Source: Ovis canadensis
Lineage: Eukaryota; Chordata; Mammalia; Artiodactyla; Bovidae
Reading direction: 5' to 3'
Assembly (NCBI RefSeq): GCF_042477335.2
Contig: NC_091245.1
Span: 110,580,501 to 110,644,500 of the forward strand
DNA length: 64,000 nt
Shown here: positions 43,681 through 55,482 of the stretch, one piece after another
How the letters are laid out: the number at the start of each line of letters is the position of its first letter
How positions within the stretch are numbered: position 1 is the first letter of the stretch
Position numbers and translations under genes: made by a program
Notes under the pieces: generated by a model
Told to the model about the DNA's origin: nothing
Seen by the model: only the letters and a program-made list of their open reading frames with translations
The model's database searches: none

Positions 43681-44428
43681 ACTGGATATGACTATCTCTT
43701 TTTGGTGTCTAAAGAAAAGTGAGGAGATGTAAAAAAAAAAAAAGAGAGAGAGAGAGAGAGATATTAAAGAGAATATTAAAGGAGATAGGTAAGAGAGAAC
43801 AAACTGCCTTTGAGAGAACCAGAGGAAAGGTGTGCTCTATGGGGAGGAGAAACTGTGTGGGTGAGGAAACTGTGGCTTTCTTATCTCTCTTTCAGGATAA
43901 TCAAGAGTAGAAAAGAAAGAAAGGAGAAATAAATTTCAATTTAAATCTGGAAGCTGAAGTAAAGAACCTCCTATCAAAAAAATTACATGATATGCACAAT
44001 GATTTTATAAAAGTTGAGACTCGGGTAAATAAGAGATGTAGGAGAAATATCCCAGCATATGAAGAGTTTTATATTTGAGTCATGGATTGAGTTGCTTTCT
44101 TTTTTAACTTTTGTTCTTTATACTCTTCTGTATTTTTTTAAATGCTCTTTTGTATTTTATGAAAACACTACATTCTATAGCATCTTATTTTAAAAGAGAT
44201 GAATAAAACAGAAATATATAGACTAGAAAGTAAAATGTGTCTTCTGCTGCACCCCATCCAGCAATAAATATGTGAAGGGTTGGAAAGAAAAAAAAATTAT
44301 TTTGCACACAAAATATACATAATATAAAAAAGTGTATTTCTTTTATTAAAGAATATCATGTTTTCAAAGTGTCAAATATCTCCTCCTTAATCAAGATCCT
44401 CTCTGCTATCTAGACTAATGATTTAGGG
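43681..44428. other. Low-copy sequence
   Basis: An A-run and (GA)n tract at 43731-43760 produce a lysine/arginine-rich frame that is not a gene. The rest is AT-rich with no repeat recognised. Confidence 0.45.
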
Positions 44429-44600
44429 TACAGGTTGACAAACTTTTTCTTATAGAGTTAAATAGTTAAAATCTTTTGGGTCAGCAGTCAGAGGGACTCT
44501 GTTGCCACGTGGTTACACCTTAAAGCAGACGTAGACAATACATAAATGAGTGAGCTATAGGTGTTCCAATAAAACTTTCTTTGCAAAGGCACATCTTTTC
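44429..44600 (+). mobile_element. hAT-type nonautonomous DNA transposon
   Basis: CAGGTTGACAAACTTTTTCT, then GACTCTGTTGCCACGTGG, AGACAATACATAAATGAGTG and CCAATAAAACTTTCTTTGCA follow the consensus of the mammalian hAT-Charlie-related element that begins CAGGGGTTGGCAAACT. The right terminal repeat is lost. I am not sure of the family name. Confidence 0.65.
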
Positions 44601-45864
44601 TAAACGCAGTGTTTTAATTTCTCCTACAGCCTATAAGTTGGCTATATCTTAGTTATGACATCAATCTGGTAGGGATTTTTCCTGAGAATTTTGAATGACC
44701 CTGTGAATTAATACTTCAGATGATAAAGTCATTCAAGCTTATCCAGACATTTTCCCCAAAATCAGGATTCTTGTACATTCTACTAGTCAGCTTTCTATGT
44801 GATAGCACAAATCACCCATGGTTTGCCATTGCCCACGAGTGAGGAAAAATGCACATTTTTTAGCATTCTTTTGCATCATCTATTAAAATGCCAACTGCAC
44901 AATGAGAATTACAAAACATTGTTCTGAATTGTGTTTATTGATAACAATACTGTGCGTTGTACACTGAACTCTCAATTGAGAACTTTATTCTGCGTGAACT
45001 GATTTCAAGAAAAGGGGGAGAAAAATGTTCTGAATGATGACGATTTCTCCCATGTCCTCTAACCTCTGACCTCTGGAATGGGCTTTCCTGACTTCCCTGA
45101 ATTCCTTTTTTATCCATTACCTTAACACCAGCTCCATGCATCATACAGCAGCTTACAACAAGTGAAATAAAACAGTGAACACTCACAGATATTTCTGAAC
45201 ATCACTCTAGATCTTCCTTGCTTTTTCCTGACTTATCCCTACTTTAGAAAGGTTATTCATATGGTTTCAAACCCAGACTTCAATATCCTCTCATGATTTT
45301 AGTTTGGATGAAACTGATAGATTTTATTTTCTTTAGAATACCGTGGGTCATCTATGAATGTTGACTGTCTTTTAAGACATTGATAGTCATGATCTGATTC
45401 TACTTGTAGGTCATCTGGTGAGTAACTACTATAATTTCTTCTGGCTAGTGTCATTTACTTGATGTCTCAGGGCTTATGGTACTCTGGAAGGCATCTACTG
45501 TCCTTCACAGAAGTAATACCCAAAGGTTTATTGGGACTTCTCATTCCAGAGGTTGAGTATTCGTCCAGAATGTTTAAGGTTTTCATGTTGTCATGATATG
45601 AACCCACTGCCCATTTCTGTTTATCCATGACCAATGCAGAAACCATGATGAGTAATTGTGAATATAATCAATGAGGTTAAGTAGATAGGGTCAACAGGGC
45701 AATTAGTGCCTCATTTCTTTCTAGCATCTGAGGAAGAATCCACATATTAGTAATGATCTTCTTCTTCTGTCAACCTCCAGGTGTGTCAATAATTAACTGG
45801 GTGGGTGTTTAGGTCCTATTTAAACCAATAGCTAATTTATAGAAAAATCACCCTCTTCCAGAAA
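44601..45864. other. Low-copy sequence, nothing recognised
   Basis: No conserved coding frame or known repeat in about 1.26 kb. An 83-codon minus-strand frame at 44935-45186 has no recognisable domain. Confidence 0.45.
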
Positions 45865-46074
45865 AGAAAGTGAAGTTCCTCAGTCGGGTCTGACACTCTG
45901 CAACCCCATGGACTGTAGCCTACTAGGTTCCTCCATCCATGGGATTTTTCCAGGCAAGAGTACTGGAATGGGTTGCCATTTCCTTCTCCAGAGGATCTTC
46001 CTGACCGAGGGATCGAATCCAGGTTTCCCGCATTGTGGGCAGATGTTTTGCCATCTAATCTAACAGGGAAACCA
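45865..46074 (-). mobile_element. Bov-tA SINE
   Basis: Antisense copy: CAACCCCATGGACTGTAGCC, then GGGATCGAATCCAGGTTTCC from the head and a terminus at AACAGGGAAACC. Confidence 0.92.
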
Positions 46075-46104
46075 GAAGTTTCAGTCAAAAAAAAACAGTA
46101 GAGA

Positions 46105-46625
46105 TAGATGGCTCTTCCAGCTTCTCTTCTTGCCACTGTTACTCTGAAAACAGGAAATAAAGGATAAGTAGCCAGGAGACTCACCTTACCTCTCTTGTAT
46201 TTGAGAGACATTCAAGTGAATATAGATTTTTAATGACCCTCATGTAAGTCTGCTGGATAAGAAAGTTCTGATGTTAAAACTTTTCATCTACTGATATTTA
46301 TAATAAAAATCTTTGACTGTAACCTTGACATAATTTTTCATTTTGATTAAGATATTTATAGAAAATAAACTGTCTATTTTCTCTAAGGAAATCAAAATCT
46401 AAGAACATTGGTATGAGGAATCTCAAAGTTGTTTCATAACTTCTTTCTCTCTGGGAAAGAACAGTATGAGGTAACCAGCACTGAATCGCATTTTTGGAAA
46501 ACTAGCCTATGTCCTTTTTCCTTGTTATTTTTCAAAATTCTTCTTTTTCCTCTCCCCTTCAGGAGATTACAAAATCCTGCAAATTAGTCTCTGAGAGCTT
46601 TATCAATTATCATCCTACTTAAACA
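46105..46625 (+). repeat. Low-copy block C (paralogue of 5795-6625)
   Basis: Shared ordered motifs with the left copy: CTTGCCACTG, GACTCACCTT, CCAGCACT, TTACA followed by GCAAATTAGTCTC (GCATTTTAGTCTC at the left). Without a SINE here, the spacing is continuous. Identity is roughly 70%. Confidence 0.55.
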
Positions 46626-46699
46626 AAATGAGTAATGATTCCTGCATTTCTAAGGAAAACCTCAAGATCCAGACTACTGTTGAAAATATTTCCACTGAG
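46561..46699 (+). other. Exon-like tract of unknown gene
   Basis: A strong pyrimidine tract (TTTTTCCTCTCCCCTTCAG, ending about 46561) is followed by about 67 bases without ATG, then ATG at 46628 with A at -3, a 24-codon open stretch beginning MSNDSCISKENLKIQTTV, and TGAG/GTAAGA at about 46699-46705. Acceptor, start and donor are each good matches to consensus. I recognise no protein family. The left-hand paralogue (near 6547) has lost the AG acceptor context and the start codon. It may be a first coding exon or a chance arrangement. Confidence 0.25.
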
Positions 46700-46705
46700 G
46701 TAAGA

Positions 46706-47250
46706 CCAGTAGGGATTTCTGTAGAGAACTGTGGGTACCAGGTTGGTAATCTCAAGACAACAAGGGGAGTTTTAGTCATGAAGAATTTGGGGGAAAAAGT
46801 GTGGTATCAAGCACATTCAGGAAAGTGAAAACAGAAGTAGCTTGATTCTAATCTTTTGCCTAGGCAAATAATAGACATTTTATTCCACTGCACCTGAAGC
46901 CTGAACAAAGGGACATGCATTTCGGCAATAGAAGATATTAAAACGTATTACCCAGGCAACTATCGGTGTGAGTTATATTCAGAAACAGAGTTTGGTTTCC
47001 TTCACTGGAAGATGAACAGGAAACTTGGGAGGAGGCCTGGATAAAAGTCCTATAGGGGCATGATAAAAAATTCAGAAAATAATATTCAATTTAAAAAATG
47101 CAACTGGATATAAAACTGTACTGTATGGCATTATTCTAATTTTAGAAAACATACACTCACAGAGCAGAGCAATTTTCAATCCCACAAACACAGATATGCA
47201 AAACATGGCTTTTTTACCCCCCCTTAAGACAGTTGACAGAATTTTTTTTT
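46706..47250. other. Low-copy sequence
   Basis: No repeat or further exon recognised up to a T-run at 47240-47252. Confidence 0.45.
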
Positions 47251-47845
47251 TTTTGGCTCCAAAATCACTACAGATAGTGATTGCAGCCATGAAATTAAAA
47301 GATGCTTACTCCTTGAAAGAAAAGTTATGACCAAACTAGGCAGCTTATTAAAAAGCAGAGACATTGCTTTGCCAACAAAGGTGTGTCTAGTCACAGCTAT
47401 GGTTTTTGCAGTAGTCATGTATGGATGTGAAAGTTGGACTATAAAGAAAGCTAAGCGCTGAAGAATTGATGCATTTGAACTGTTGTGTTGGAGAAGACTC
47501 TTGAGAGTCCCTTGGACTGCAAGGAGATCCAACCAGTCCATCCTAAAGGAAATCAGTCCTGAATATTCGTTGGAAGGACTGATGCTGAAGCTGAAGCTCC
47601 AATACTTTGGCCACCTGATGTGAAGAACTGATTCCTTGGAAAAGACCCTGATGCTGGGAAAGATTGAAGGCAGGAGGAGAAAGGGATGACAGAGGATGAG
47701 ATGGCTGGATGGCGTCACCAACTGTATGGACGTGAGTTTGAGTGAGCTCTGGGAGTTGGTGATGGACAGGGAAGCCTGCCATGCCTCAGTCCATGGGGTG
47801 ACAGAATCAGACAAGACTGAACAACTGAACTGAACTGAACAGAAG
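47251..47845 (+). mobile_element. BovB LINE, 3' end
   Basis: Sense copy from GGCTCCAAAATCACTACAGA to the terminus GAACAACTGAACTGAACTGA. The long 283-codon frame seen on its opposite strand (47224-48075) is antisense reading. Confidence 0.95.
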
Positions 47846-47941
47846 CCAATTTTAGACAAATAGTTTTCAGAATAAAAAGACAAAAACAAAAGAAGGAATA
47901 AGGGAAAATACACAGAAGAAAACTTTCCTGAGCTAAAATCT

Positions 47942-47972
47942 TCACCATCATCATCATCCTCGTCATCATCAC
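47942..47972 (+). repeat. (ATC)n microsatellite
   Basis: Imperfect CATCAT units. In antisense they give a poly-aspartate/glutamate stretch that is not a real protein. Confidence 0.9.
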
Positions 47973-48013
47973 TGCATTTCCTCATCCCTATGCTTAATGT
48001 TTTTACCATCATT

Positions 48014-49196
48014 CGTTGTTGTTGTCCAATCACTAAGTCGTGTCCAAATTTTTTCAACCCCAGGGACTGCAGCACACCAGGCTTCCCTGTCTCTCGCTAT
48101 CTCCCGAAGTTTGCCCAAGTTCATGTCCATTGAGTTGGTGATGCCATCCAACCATCTCATTCTCTGTCACCCACTTCTCCTTTGCCTTCAATTTTTCGCA
48201 GCATCAGGGTCTTTCCAAATGTTAACCCTTTGCATCAGGTGGCCAAAGTATTGGAACTTCAGCTTCTGCGTCAGTCCTTCCAATGAATATTCAGGACTGA
48301 TTTCCTTTAGAATTGACCTGTTTGATCTTTTTACTGCCCAAGGGGTTCTCAAGAGTCTTCTTGAGCACCACCATTCAAAAGGATCAATTCTTCAGCACTC
48401 AGCCTTCTTTATGGTCCAACTCTTGCATCTGTACATGACTAGTGGAAAGACCATAGCTTTGACTAGATGGACCTTTGTTGACAAATTGACGCCTCTGCTT
48501 TTTAATACACCGTCTAAGTCTGTCATAGCTCTCTTTCCAAGAAGCAAGTGTGTTCTAAATTCATGGCTGCAGTCACCATCCACAGTGATTTTGGAGCCCA
48601 AGAAGAGAAAGATTGTCACTGCATCCACTTTTTTGCCTTCTATTTGCCATGAAGTGATGAGACCAGATGCCATGATCTTTGGGTTGTTTTTTTTTTTTTC
48701 TTTTAATATTGAGTTTTAAGCCAGCTTTTTCACTCTTCTCTTTTACCCTCATCAAGAGGCTCTTAGTTCTTCTTCGCTTTCTGCCATTAGAGTGGTATCA
48801 GCTGCATATCTGACAGTGCTTCTCCTGGAAGTCTTGATTTCAGTTTATAACTCATTCAACCCTACATCTCACAGGATGTACTCTGCATAGAAGTTAAATA
48901 ACAGAGTGATAATATACAGCCTTGTCATACTCTTTCCTAATTTCAAACCAGTCAATTGTTCCTTGTAAGGTTCTAAGTATTGCTTCTTGACCTGCATACA
49001 GGTTTCTCAGGAGCCAGGTAAGATGGTCTGATATTTTCATCTGTTTAAGAATTTTCCACAATTTGTTGTGACCCACACAGTCAAAGGCTTTCATGTAACC
49101 AATGAAGTAGAAGATATTTTCTGAAATTCCTTTGCTTTCTCTATGATCCAGGAAATGTTGGCAATTTGATTTCTGGTTCCTCTGTCTTTTCTAAAA
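48014..49196 (-). mobile_element. Older BovB LINE, split by a young L1
   Basis: A diverged antisense BovB starts at GTTGTTGTTGTCCAATCACT and reaches the RT motif region (CCTCTGTCTTTTCTAAAA). It resumes after the L1 at 50263 with CCCAGCTTGTACATCTGG. At about 50281 it jumps to antisense 5' UTR-like BovB (CATCTTGGGTGACCTGGC), to about 50390, so its middle is deleted. The 93-codon frame 48392-48673 still shows GSKITVDGDCSHEF. Confidence 0.9.
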
Positions 49197-50242
49197 ACTG
49201 ACAAACAACTAATCTCAAAAATATACAAGCAACTTCTGCAGCTCAACTCCAGAAAAATAAACGACCCTATCAAAAAATGGGCCAAAGAACTAAATAGACA
49301 TTTCTCCAAAGAAGACACATGGATGGCTAACAAACACATGAAAAGATGCTCAACATCACTCATTATTAGAGAAATGCAAATCAAAACCACAATGAGGTAC
49401 CACTTCACACCAGTCAGAATGGCTGCGATCCAAAAATCTGCAAGCAATAAATGCTGGAGAGGGTGTGGAGAAAAGGGAACCCTCCTACACTGTTGGTGGG
49501 AATGCAAACTAGTACAGCCACTATGGAGAACAGTGTGGAGATTCCTTAAAAAATTGCAAATAGAACTACCTTATGACCCAGCAATCCCACTTCTGGGCAT
49601 ACACACCGAGGAAACCAGAATTGAAAGAGACACATGTACCCCAATGTTCATCGCAGCACTGTTTATAATAGCCAGGACATGGAAACAACCTAGATGTCCA
49701 TCAGCAGATGAATGGATAAGAAACCTGTGGTACATATACACAATGGAGTATTACTCAGCGGTTAAAAAGAATTCATTTGAATCAGTTCTGATGAGATGGA
49801 TGAAACTGGAGCCGATTATACAGAGTGAAGTAAGCCAGAAAGAAAAACACCAATACAGTATACTAACACATATATATGGAATTTAGGAAGATGGCAATGA
49901 CGACCCTGTATGCAAGACAGGGAAAGAGACACAGATGTGTATAACGGACTTTTGGACTCAGAGGGAGAGGGAGAGGGTGGGATGATTTGGGAGAATGACA
50001 TTCTAACATGTATACTATCATGTGAATTGAATCGCCAGTCTATGTCTGACGCAGGATGCAGCATGCTTGGGGCTGCTGCATGGGGATGACCCAGAAAGAT
50101 GTTATGGGGAGGGAGGTGGGAGGGGGGTTCATGTTTGGGAATGCATGTAATAATTAAAGATTTTAAAATGTAAAAAATAAAAAACTAAAAATAAAAAAAA
50201 ACAAAACAAAACCAAAAAAAAAAAAAAAAAAAGCTTATACAA
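49197..50242 (+). mobile_element. Young L1 3' end (5'-truncated)
   Basis: Sense L1 from AACTGACAAACAACTAATCT through the ORF2 end and 3' UTR to a long A-rich tail at 50163-50232. A 20-base near-perfect repeat (GTTCCTCTGTCTTTTCTAAA at 49176; GTTCCTCTTCTTTTTCTAAA at 50243) marks the target-site duplication. Sequence is almost identical to the L1 at 34.9-36.4 kb. Confidence 0.95.
49323..49886 (+). pseudogene. L1 ORF2p C-terminal fragment, open
   Basis: A 187-codon open frame from the [18 protein letters not shown] segment to the natural ORF2 stop after SILTHIYGI, with the cysteine-rich [18 protein letters not shown]. The endonuclease and RT domains were never inserted. Lack of stops supports recent arrival. 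Confidence 0.85.
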
Positions 50243-50529
50243 GTTCCTCTTCTTTTTCTAAACCCAGCTTGTACATCTGGGCCTATCCATCTTGGGTGAC
50301 CTGGCACACCATGGCTCATAGCTTCACTGAGTTGTGCAAGCCCCTCTCGCCATGACTAGGCAATGATCCATGAAGAGGTTTGCCATCATAGTTCATATAC
50401 TTTTGTTTTGTGTATCCCCTAATAACTTAATGCAGGTATAGCTGATTTTACTACTTTTGTTTTTTAACATTCCCAGTAGCTTTATAATGGATGACATATG
50501 GCTTGTATATGACAAATGTGACATCATAT

Positions 50530-52260
50530 ATGCATATACATATACAATACAGCAACATACAACTACCTACTAATTCCTAAGAATGCGATATTATGGTGCT
50601 TTTCATTTTCTTTTTTGTACTTATCTGTCTATTTCAAAGCCAATTTTGCATCTATAACTTTTATAATTTGGAAAAATAATAAACATCATGTTTTTCCCTA
50701 AAGGCATGCCTCCTTAGAAGTCTAATTCATTGGTTTGTTGTTTAAAAACAAATACTCTGGCCTGAAAACCAGAGAGGGACACTAAGTCCCAAAGCACCAT
50801 TTGGATTTATACTTTTAGTAGGGTCTTTACAGGATATAACTCAGATCAAGTATGAACAGACTGACTAAGATGTGCTCTCATCAGAGAAACCCAAAAGGTT
50901 TCTACACACCAAATGCAATCCAGTCTGTGCTTCAATTGCCAACCCCTGTCCTAGACTGGATTGCTTTAGTCCAAAACAAGGATATTTTATTTATTTATTT
51001 AAAACTTTTAATTTTGTGTTGGCATATAGGCAACTAACAATGTTGTGATAGTTTCAGGTGAAGAGCGAAGGGAACTCAGCCATACACATACATGTTTCCA
51101 TTCTTCCCCAAACTCCCCCCTAACCTCCCCATTCAGCCTACATAACACTGTGTTACATAACATTGACCAGAGTTCCATGTACTATACAGTAGGTCCTTGC
51201 TTGTTATCTATTTTAAATATAGCGTGTGTACATTTTAGAATTGGACTCATGGAAGGGCCATAATTAGGTAGTTCAGGAACCACATAAGACAGCTTCTGAT
51301 GTTTTACATGAAGTCAGTACTATATGTTGGAAGTAACTCTAGCCCTGTCTGATGTGAAATAACTGTTTCCACTTATTCATTCAGGTACAATAGGTCAGTA
51401 GCTTTCCAGCTATGCTTTCTGGTCCTCAGTGTATGAATCCTACGAAGAAGCTGCTCCAGGCAGAGATTTACATTAGGCAAACACTGAATGATTTACTTTG
51501 AAATACAGTGACAGAAAGTGGATTTCTAACACTAAAACTTATAATGCACTTTTAACTTTTATTTTATTGAAGTACAGTTGATTTACAATCTGTTAGTTTC
51601 TGCTACACAGTAAACTGATTCAGCTGTATATTTTAATGTTCTATTTTTGTATTATTTTCCGTGATGGTTTGTTGAAGAAGTTGCTCGGTTGTGTCCAACT
51701 CCATGATGATTATAGGACATTAAATGTATCTTCCTTACAGTGTATTTATTGATCACATACTTGATACCTGATATTTTGCAATTATTTTGTATCACTTAAT
51801 TTTAAACTAGCTCTAGAAGGTTGATACTGTTTTTCTTTCATAAGAAAAGTGTGGAACAGAAGGTAAAATCATATTTCTAATGATTAGAAACGTTCCTTCA
51901 TAACAAGAATTTCCTCCATGTTACTTTATTGTCAGTGCCTCCTTCAATCCAAGCTCCTGGCAACCACTAACATAGTTTTGTTTTGTTTTTTTAATAAGAA
52001 AACTTTTATAAACTTTACTCATTTCCATAATTTCCTAAAATGGAAATTAATATATATATATGTAGCATTTTGAATCCAGTTGCTTTCATTTAACATAGTG
52101 AGTTTAGGATTCATCTATAAGTTGTGTGTATTGGTTTATTCCTTTTTATTGCTGTGTAGAATTCAGTGTGTGGACCCACTAATATTTGTTTATCCATCCC
52201 CCAAGAGAGAAACAATTGGATTGTTGATGCTTTTGCATAGTTACAAATAAAACTGCTGCA
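50530..52260 (+). repeat. Low-copy block C2 (paralogue of 28700-30720)
   Basis: Collinear with the left copy. It contains an L1 3' UTR insertion (50986-51234) whose empty site is visible in the left copy (ACAATGCCATCTTTTCAGAA region at 29611), and lacks the left copy's Bov-tA. Where the left copy has an extra 400 bases (29090-29500) including two AP-1-like sites, this copy is shorter. Confidence 0.8.
50986..51234 (-). mobile_element. L1 3' UTR fragment, specific to this duplicate
   Basis: Antisense: TTTATTTATTTAAAACTTTT start, ATGTTGTGATAGTTTCAGGT, then CATGTACTATACAGTAGGTC. It is absent at the homologous position of the left copy. Confidence 0.75.
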
Positions 52261-53120
52261 AATATTCACATCCAAATTTTTGTGTGGCAACCTGTGATAT
52301 CATTTCAATGAGTGAAACCCTTGGAGTGAGATTGTTGGTCATATGGCAAATGTATTTCAAATATATAAGAAATTGCCAATCAGTTTTCTAAAGTGAGTGT
52401 AGCAATTTTCATTCCTTAGAGCAATCTGAGAATTTCAGTTGCTCTGTATCCTCCTCAGAGTTTAGGATTGTAGGTGCATGTTAATTTTAAAAAACAGTCT
52501 AACTCTTTTACAAAGAAGTGTGCCATTTAACATTCTAACATCGTATGAGAATTCTAATTCCTCCTCATCCTCACTAACCATTGATATGGTCAGTCTTTTT
52601 AAATTTTTGTCATTCTAATTGGAGCATAGTGGTATCTCACTGTAGTTTTAATTTGCATTCCCTTATTGGACTTCCCTGGTGGCTCAGATGGTAAAGCGCC
52701 TGTCTACAACGTGAGAGACCTGGGTTCGATCCCTGGGTTGGGAAGATTCCTTGGAGAAGGAAATGGCAACCCACTCCAGTACTCTTGCTTTGAAACTCTC
52801 ATGGACGGAGGAGCTTGGGGTAGGCTACTATCCATGGGGTCGCAAAGAGTCGGGCACGACTGAGTGACTTCACTTTCACTTTCAAAGATAAGTCAGGTTG
52901 AGTATTGTTTTATGTGAATATTTACTGCCTGTGTATCCTTTTTTTTTTTTTTGCTTTTCTTAAAAACTCAGCTGTTTTTTTCTCATAATACTGAGTTCTG
53001 AAAATTCTTTATAAATTCTGGGTACAGAATCTTTACTAGCTATGTGTCTAGCAAATATTGTGTCTCAATCTATGACTTGCATTTTCATGTTTTAAAGGTA
53101 TTGATAAGTGAAGTATTTCC
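51545..53120 (-). mobile_element. L1 3' UTR and L1M ORF2 fragments
   Basis: Antisense L1: 51560-51740 3' UTR, then 51975-53120 L1M with TTGCTGTGTAGAATTCAGTG, GTGTGGCAACCTGTG, GAGCATAGTGGTATCTCACT and TCTTTACTAGCTATGTG phrases. A Bov-tA interrupts at 52668. The left duplicate shares only the part up to about 52260. Confidence 0.75.
52668..52885 (+). mobile_element. Bov-tA SINE, well preserved
   Basis: Complete sense copy with a good tRNA-Glu-like head: CTTCCCTGGTGGCTCAGATG (A-box region) and an intact B-box GGTTCGATCCC. The end is GACTGAGTGACTTCACTTTC. Confidence 0.95.
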
Positions 53121-53616
53121 TGCCATATCAGTAAACAAGGTTGTAAGTCATCAGTGATTCCAGCCCTCCAGGTTTATCCTGATTCAATTTTCCTGGACTA
53201 TTCAGGATGCAAAAATGGCCAAATTGACTCTGAGAGATATCCTCGATATATCATGTCCTAAAGATACTGCTGGGCTGTGTCTACTTGTAAATATGTCTTT
53301 CAGAAGAATTTGTCTAGCTTTGAGGAAACCATCTATTTTAGGCTTACAGTGTTACCAATGAACTGTTTGTAGGGCTGTATGGGTACCACAGCATGTGTCT
53401 CAACCTTATGAAGCCCATGTCCTCTTAATTGTGTGCCTAGGGAGTGTATTTTCTAACAAGGAGGCTCCTAAGTTCTCTGAGCTGTAGGTGTACTATATAT
53501 CAGGATCTTCCACATTCTGTACAATAACACCTGTCCATTTTGCTGAAAACAAACACAAAACATTACCCCTTTGGAGAGTTGACTTTCATTCATGAAGTTC
53601 TCACCTTAATGAAACT
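53121..53616. other. Unassigned sequence
   Basis: Contains AAATGGCCAAATTGACTCTG and other tracts that do not match a repeat I know. No conserved open frame. Confidence 0.4.
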
Positions 53617-53897
53617 GCTGCTGCTGCTGCTGCTAAGTCACTTTAGTTGTGTCTGACTCAGTGCAACCCAACAGACAGCAGCCCACCAAGCTCCTCCATC
53701 TCTGGGATTCTCCAGGCAAGAACACTGGAGTGGGTTGTCATTTCCTTCTGCAATGCATGAAAGTGAAAAGTGAAAGTGAAGTCACTCAGTTGTGTCTGAC
53801 TCTTAGCGACCCCATGGACTGCAGCCTACCAGGCTCCTCTGTCCATGGGATTTTCCAGGCAAGCGTACTGGAGTGGAGTATGCCATTGCCTTCTCTG
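53617..53897 (-). mobile_element. Bov-A2 SINE (dimer)
   Basis: Complete antisense dimer from CTGCTGCTGCTGCTGCTGCT to TGCCATTGCCTTCTC. TTAATGAAACT at 53606 and 53899 is the target-site duplication. Confidence 0.95.
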
Positions 53898-54242
53898 TTA
53901 ATGAAACTATGAACTCTAGATTTCAGGTATAGTTTTTCTCCAGACTTTGATAACTCTAAGAATGTAAGTTGAAGTTTATTCCGTTCCTTGCACTGAATTT
54001 TCTTCTTTTTTCAAGCATCAATACTTCTATCGTTCCTGTGCTGTCATTTAGGTCACATAATATATGATCCTTCTGTTCTGCTCTGTGCGAAGATAAAATC
54101 AACACGAAACTTTTGGTAATCTGATTAAGGAATGCAACATCAATCAGACATCAGAAGTCAGCAACAGCCTCCAGAAAGAGATATAAGGCCAAAAAAATAA
54201 TAATAACAGGCTTGAAACAGGCAGATATATAGTTAATAGATG
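53898..54242. other. Low-copy sequence
   Basis: No gene or known repeat recognised between the Bov-A2 and the BovB. Confidence 0.45.
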
Positions 54243-55482
54243 TTCAGTTCAGTTCAGTTCACTTGTTCAGTCGTGTCCGACTCTTTTCGATCCCATGAAT
54301 CACAGCACACCATGCCTCCCTGTCCATTACCAACTCCCAGAATTTACCCAAACTCATGTTCATCGAGTCAGTGATGCCATCCACACATCTCATCCTCTGT
54401 TGTCCCCTTATCCTTCAACCCCTAATCCCTCCCGGCATCAGGGTCTTTTCCAGTGAGTCAACACTTCACATGAGGTAGCCAAAGTATTGGAATTTCAGCT
54501 TCAGCATCAGTCCTTCCAATGAATACCCAGGACTGATCTCCTTTAGGATGGACTGTTTGGATCTCTTTGTAGCCCAAGGGACTCTCAAGAATCTTCTCCA
54601 ACACCACAGTTCAAAAGCATCAATTCTTCAGTGCTCAGCTTTCTTCACAGTCCAACTCTCATAACCATACATGACCACTGGAAAAACCATAGCCTCGACT
54701 AGACGGACCTTAGTCAGCAAAGTAACGTCTCTGCTTTTGAATATGCTATCTAGGTTGGTCATAACTTTCCTTCCAAGGAGTAAGCGTCTTTTAATTTCAT
54801 AGCTGCAATTACCATCTGCAGTGATTTTGGAGTCAAAAAATAAATAAATAAAGTCTCACACTGTTTCCACTGTTTCCCCATCTATTTCCCATGAAGTGAT
54901 GGGACCAGATGCCATGATCTTAGTTTTCTGAATGTTGAGCTTTAAGCCAACTTTTTCACTCTCCTTTTTCACTTAGTTCCTTAGGCTGTTTAGCTCCTCT
55001 TCACTTTCTGCCCTAAGGGTGGTGTCATCTGCATATCTGAGGTTATTGATATTTCTCCCGGCAATCTTGATTTCAATTTGTGCTTCTTCCAGTCCAGTGT
55101 TTCTCATGGTGTACTCTGCATAGAAGTTCAATAAGCAGGGTGGCAATATACAGCCTTGATATACTCCTTTTCCTATTTGGAACCAGTCTGTTGTTCCATG
55201 TCCAGTTCTAACTGTTGCTTCCTGACCTGCATATATGTTTCTCAAGAGGCATGTCAGGTGGTCTGGTATTCCCATCTCTTTCCGAATTTTCCACAGTTTA
55301 CTATGATCCACACAGTCAAAGGCCTTGGCATAGTCAATAAAGCAGAAATAGATGTTTTTCTAGAACTTTCGTGCTTTTTCCATGATCCAGATATTGACAA
55401 TTTGATCTCTGGTTCCTCTGCCTTTTCTAAAACCAGCTTGAACATCTGGAAGTTCACAGTTCACGTATTACTGAAGCCTAAC

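Noticed and set aside
43719..43910. A lysine/arginine/glutamate-rich 63-codon frame
   Set aside because: It is generated by an A-run and a (GA)n repeat.
47224..48075. A 283-codon minus-strand frame
   Set aside because: It joins antisense BovB with the (ATC)n microsatellite, which gives the acidic run. It has no independent coding support.
52668..52740. A tRNA gene, because of good A- and B-box-like sequences
   Set aside because: It is the tRNA-Glu-derived head of a Bov-tA SINE; the cloverleaf is not complete and the SINE body follows.
53617..53637. (CTG)n trinucleotide expansion
   Set aside because: The GCTGCTGCTG run is the normal tail of Bov-A2 and occurs likewise at 2224, 5881 and 19918.
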